Source of the DNA: Gammaproteobacteria bacterium
GTDB taxonomy: Bacteria > Pseudomonadota > Gammaproteobacteria > Steroidobacterales > Steroidobacteraceae
DNA: 6,919 nucleotides
Assembly: GCA_028293775.1 (NCBI GenBank)
Contig: JAQGOD010000264.1
Coordinates: 1-6,919, forward strand
Direction of reading: 5' to 3'
Part shown: piece after piece, positions 5,988 through 6,919 of the stretch
How positions within the stretch are numbered: the first letter of the stretch is position 1
How the letters are laid out: each line of letters begins with the position of its first letter
Notes under the pieces: model-generated
What the model was told of the DNA's origin: nothing
The model's database searches: none
Seen by the model: the letters and a program-made list of their open reading frames with translations, nothing else
Translations under genes and position numbers: made by a program

Positions 5988-6919
5988 TTAGACTCCCAAT
6001 TTGGCGCGAGGGTTGAAGGGGAGGGCGGCCGCAAAGGCGCGGTACGCGGCTTTTGCCTTGTCGTCATTCGCCGGAGGCACGGCGATTTCCATTACAACGT
6101 ATAGATCACCCGGTGGCGAGGCCGGGATGCCGCGGCCTCTCAGGCGCAATTTGCCGCCGGCACGCGAGTTGGGTGGAATCTTCAAATCGACCGTACCGCT
6201 CGGCGTGGGTGTCTTTACGGTGTCGCCCAGTGCTGCCTCCCATGGCGCCACCGGCAACTGCAACGTCAAATCTCGCCCGTCGACTTGATACAGGGGGTGG
6301 GGCTGGAACTCCACTTCGATATACAGATCGCCGGGCTTGCCGGCCTCGGGGGCAGGGCCGCCTTGGCCTGCGAGGCGGATTTGCTGGCCGGCCAGAATAC
6401 CCTTCGGCACCTGCACGTTCAGCGTGCGCTCCTTATAAACCACCCTGCCTTGCTGATCGACTTCCGGCACCCTCAATGTGAATGAACGGCTCCCGCCATT
6501 TAGCGATGCCTCCAAGTCCAACAATACTTTGGCGTGCACGTCCTCGCCGCGGTCTGGACGATATGCGCCGCGGGCATTGCGGCCGGCGCGCGCCTGCGCC
6601 CCGAACAGAGAATCGAAAAAATCGCTGTACGAGGAACCGCCCGGGCCGGCGCCGCTGAAATCACCGCTGAATTCAAAGCCGCCGGCGTCCCAATTGGGCG
6701 GCGGTCTGAAATCTTCTCCGGCCCGATGGTTCGAGCCTAATTGATCGTAGGCTGCGCGCTTTTCAGGGCTTCTAAGGACCTCATACGCTTCACCGACGTC
6801 CTTGAAGCGCGCCTCAGCGTCTTTCTCCTTGCTGACGTCCGGGTGGTACTTGCGGGCGAGTTTACGATAGGCCTGTTTGATCTGCGCGTCGGTCGCATCG
6901 CGCGCAACGCCCATCACCT
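5988..6919 (-). CDS. cbpA: DnaJ-class co-chaperone / curved DNA-binding protein CbpA, 5' end outside window
   Basis: J-domain co-chaperone that stimulates DnaK and, in E. coli, also binds curved DNA in stationary phase. The visible 309 residues run from a GTG at 6917 to TAA 5988-5990. Numbering from that codon, the J-domain is about 1-61 with the DnaK-stimulating HPD triad at 25-27 and YDQLG at 57-61. A Gly/Phe-rich linker follows (about 62-112, with DFFDSLFG). Two beta-rich C-terminal substrate-binding domains fill the rest (about 124-309), with GEDVHAKVLLDLEASLNGG... opening the first. There is no Cys-rich zinc finger, which separates CbpA (type II) from DnaJ. The first visible residues read VMGVARDAT, which normally follows a short MxxKDYYx lead. 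So the true start lies a few codons past 6919 and the GTG is an internal valine. It is followed at once by cbpM. Confidence 0.93.
   Translation of the reverse strand, partial: VMGVARDATDAQIKQAYRKLARKYHPDVSKEKDAEARFKDVGEAYEVLRSPEKRAAYDQLGSNHRAGEDFRPPPNWDAGGFEFSGDFSGAGPGGSSYSDFFDSLFGAQARAGRNARGAYRPDRGEDVHAKVLLDLEASLNGGSRSFTLRVPEVDQQGRVVYKERTLNVQVPKGILAGQQIRLAGQGGPAPEAGKPGDLYIEVEFQPHPLYQVDGRDLTLQLPVAPWEAALGDTVKTPTPSGTVDLKIPPNSRAGGKLRLRGRGIPASPPGDLYVVMEIAVPPANDDKAKAAYRAFAAALPFNPRAKLGV
5993..5997 (-). promoter_or_regulatory. Ribosome-binding site of cbpM
   Basis: GGGAG on the minus strand, 6 nt before ATG 5986 and within the final codons of cbpA. It supports the short cbpM start. Confidence 0.6.

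Noticed and set aside
5987..6067. Longer cbpM start at 6067
   Set aside because: It would overlap cbpA by about 80 nt and add a Pro/Arg-rich leader. ATG 5986 has a proper ribosome-binding site and matches CbpM length.
6915..6917. GTG as the start of cbpA
   Set aside because: CbpA J-domains have several residues before VMGVARDAT. The gene is simply cut by the window edge.
1..6919. CRISPR array, tRNA, insertion sequence, phage or defence genes
   Set aside because: No repeat-spacer pattern, cloverleaf, transposase, integrase or terminal repeats were seen, and the window is filled by seven housekeeping-type genes.

Overview
The window is wholly coding and wholly on the minus strand. Transcription therefore runs from the right edge (6919) to the left edge (1). 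It holds seven consecutive genes with almost no space between them. Gene content, moderately high GC and the paired CbpA/CbpM chaperone module point to a proteobacterium, possibly gamma or beta. The class cannot be fixed from this sequence. There are no RNA genes, insertion sequences, CRISPR arrays or phage genes, and nothing suggests horizontal transfer.

In order of transcription the genes are: (1) cbpA, a DnaJ-class co-chaperone missing its first few codons at the right edge (5988-6919); (2) cbpM, its small MerR-like modulator (5678-5986); (3) zwf, glucose-6-phosphate dehydrogenase (4290-5678); (4) a HAD-superfamily hydrolase of unknown substrate with a non-ATG start (3619-4296); (5) tal, transaldolase (2540-3622); (6) pgm, alpha-phosphoglucomutase (885-2543); (7) a DHA2-family (EmrB/QacA-like) drug exporter whose 3' part lies beyond the left edge (1-841). 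The junctions are +1, -1, -7, -4, -4 and +43 nt. The first six genes thus look like one translationally coupled operon. The transporter follows the only real gap, where a 7-bp inverted repeat sits just in front of its ATG.

Functionally, pgm turns glucose-1-phosphate (from glycogen, trehalose or other glucans) into glucose-6-phosphate. Zwf oxidises that at the entrance of the oxidative pentose phosphate or Entner-Doudoroff route. Transaldolase works in the non-oxidative branch. No lactonase (pgl), 6-phosphogluconate dehydrogenase (gnd) or edd/eda is visible here. The HAD protein, locked between zwf and tal, may be a sugar-phosphate or metabolite-repair phosphatase, but this is inference from position. 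The leading cbpAM pair joins a stress co-chaperone to an NADPH-producing module. That coupling and the orphan HAD enzyme are the most interesting points. I see no clear candidate for a wholly new system.
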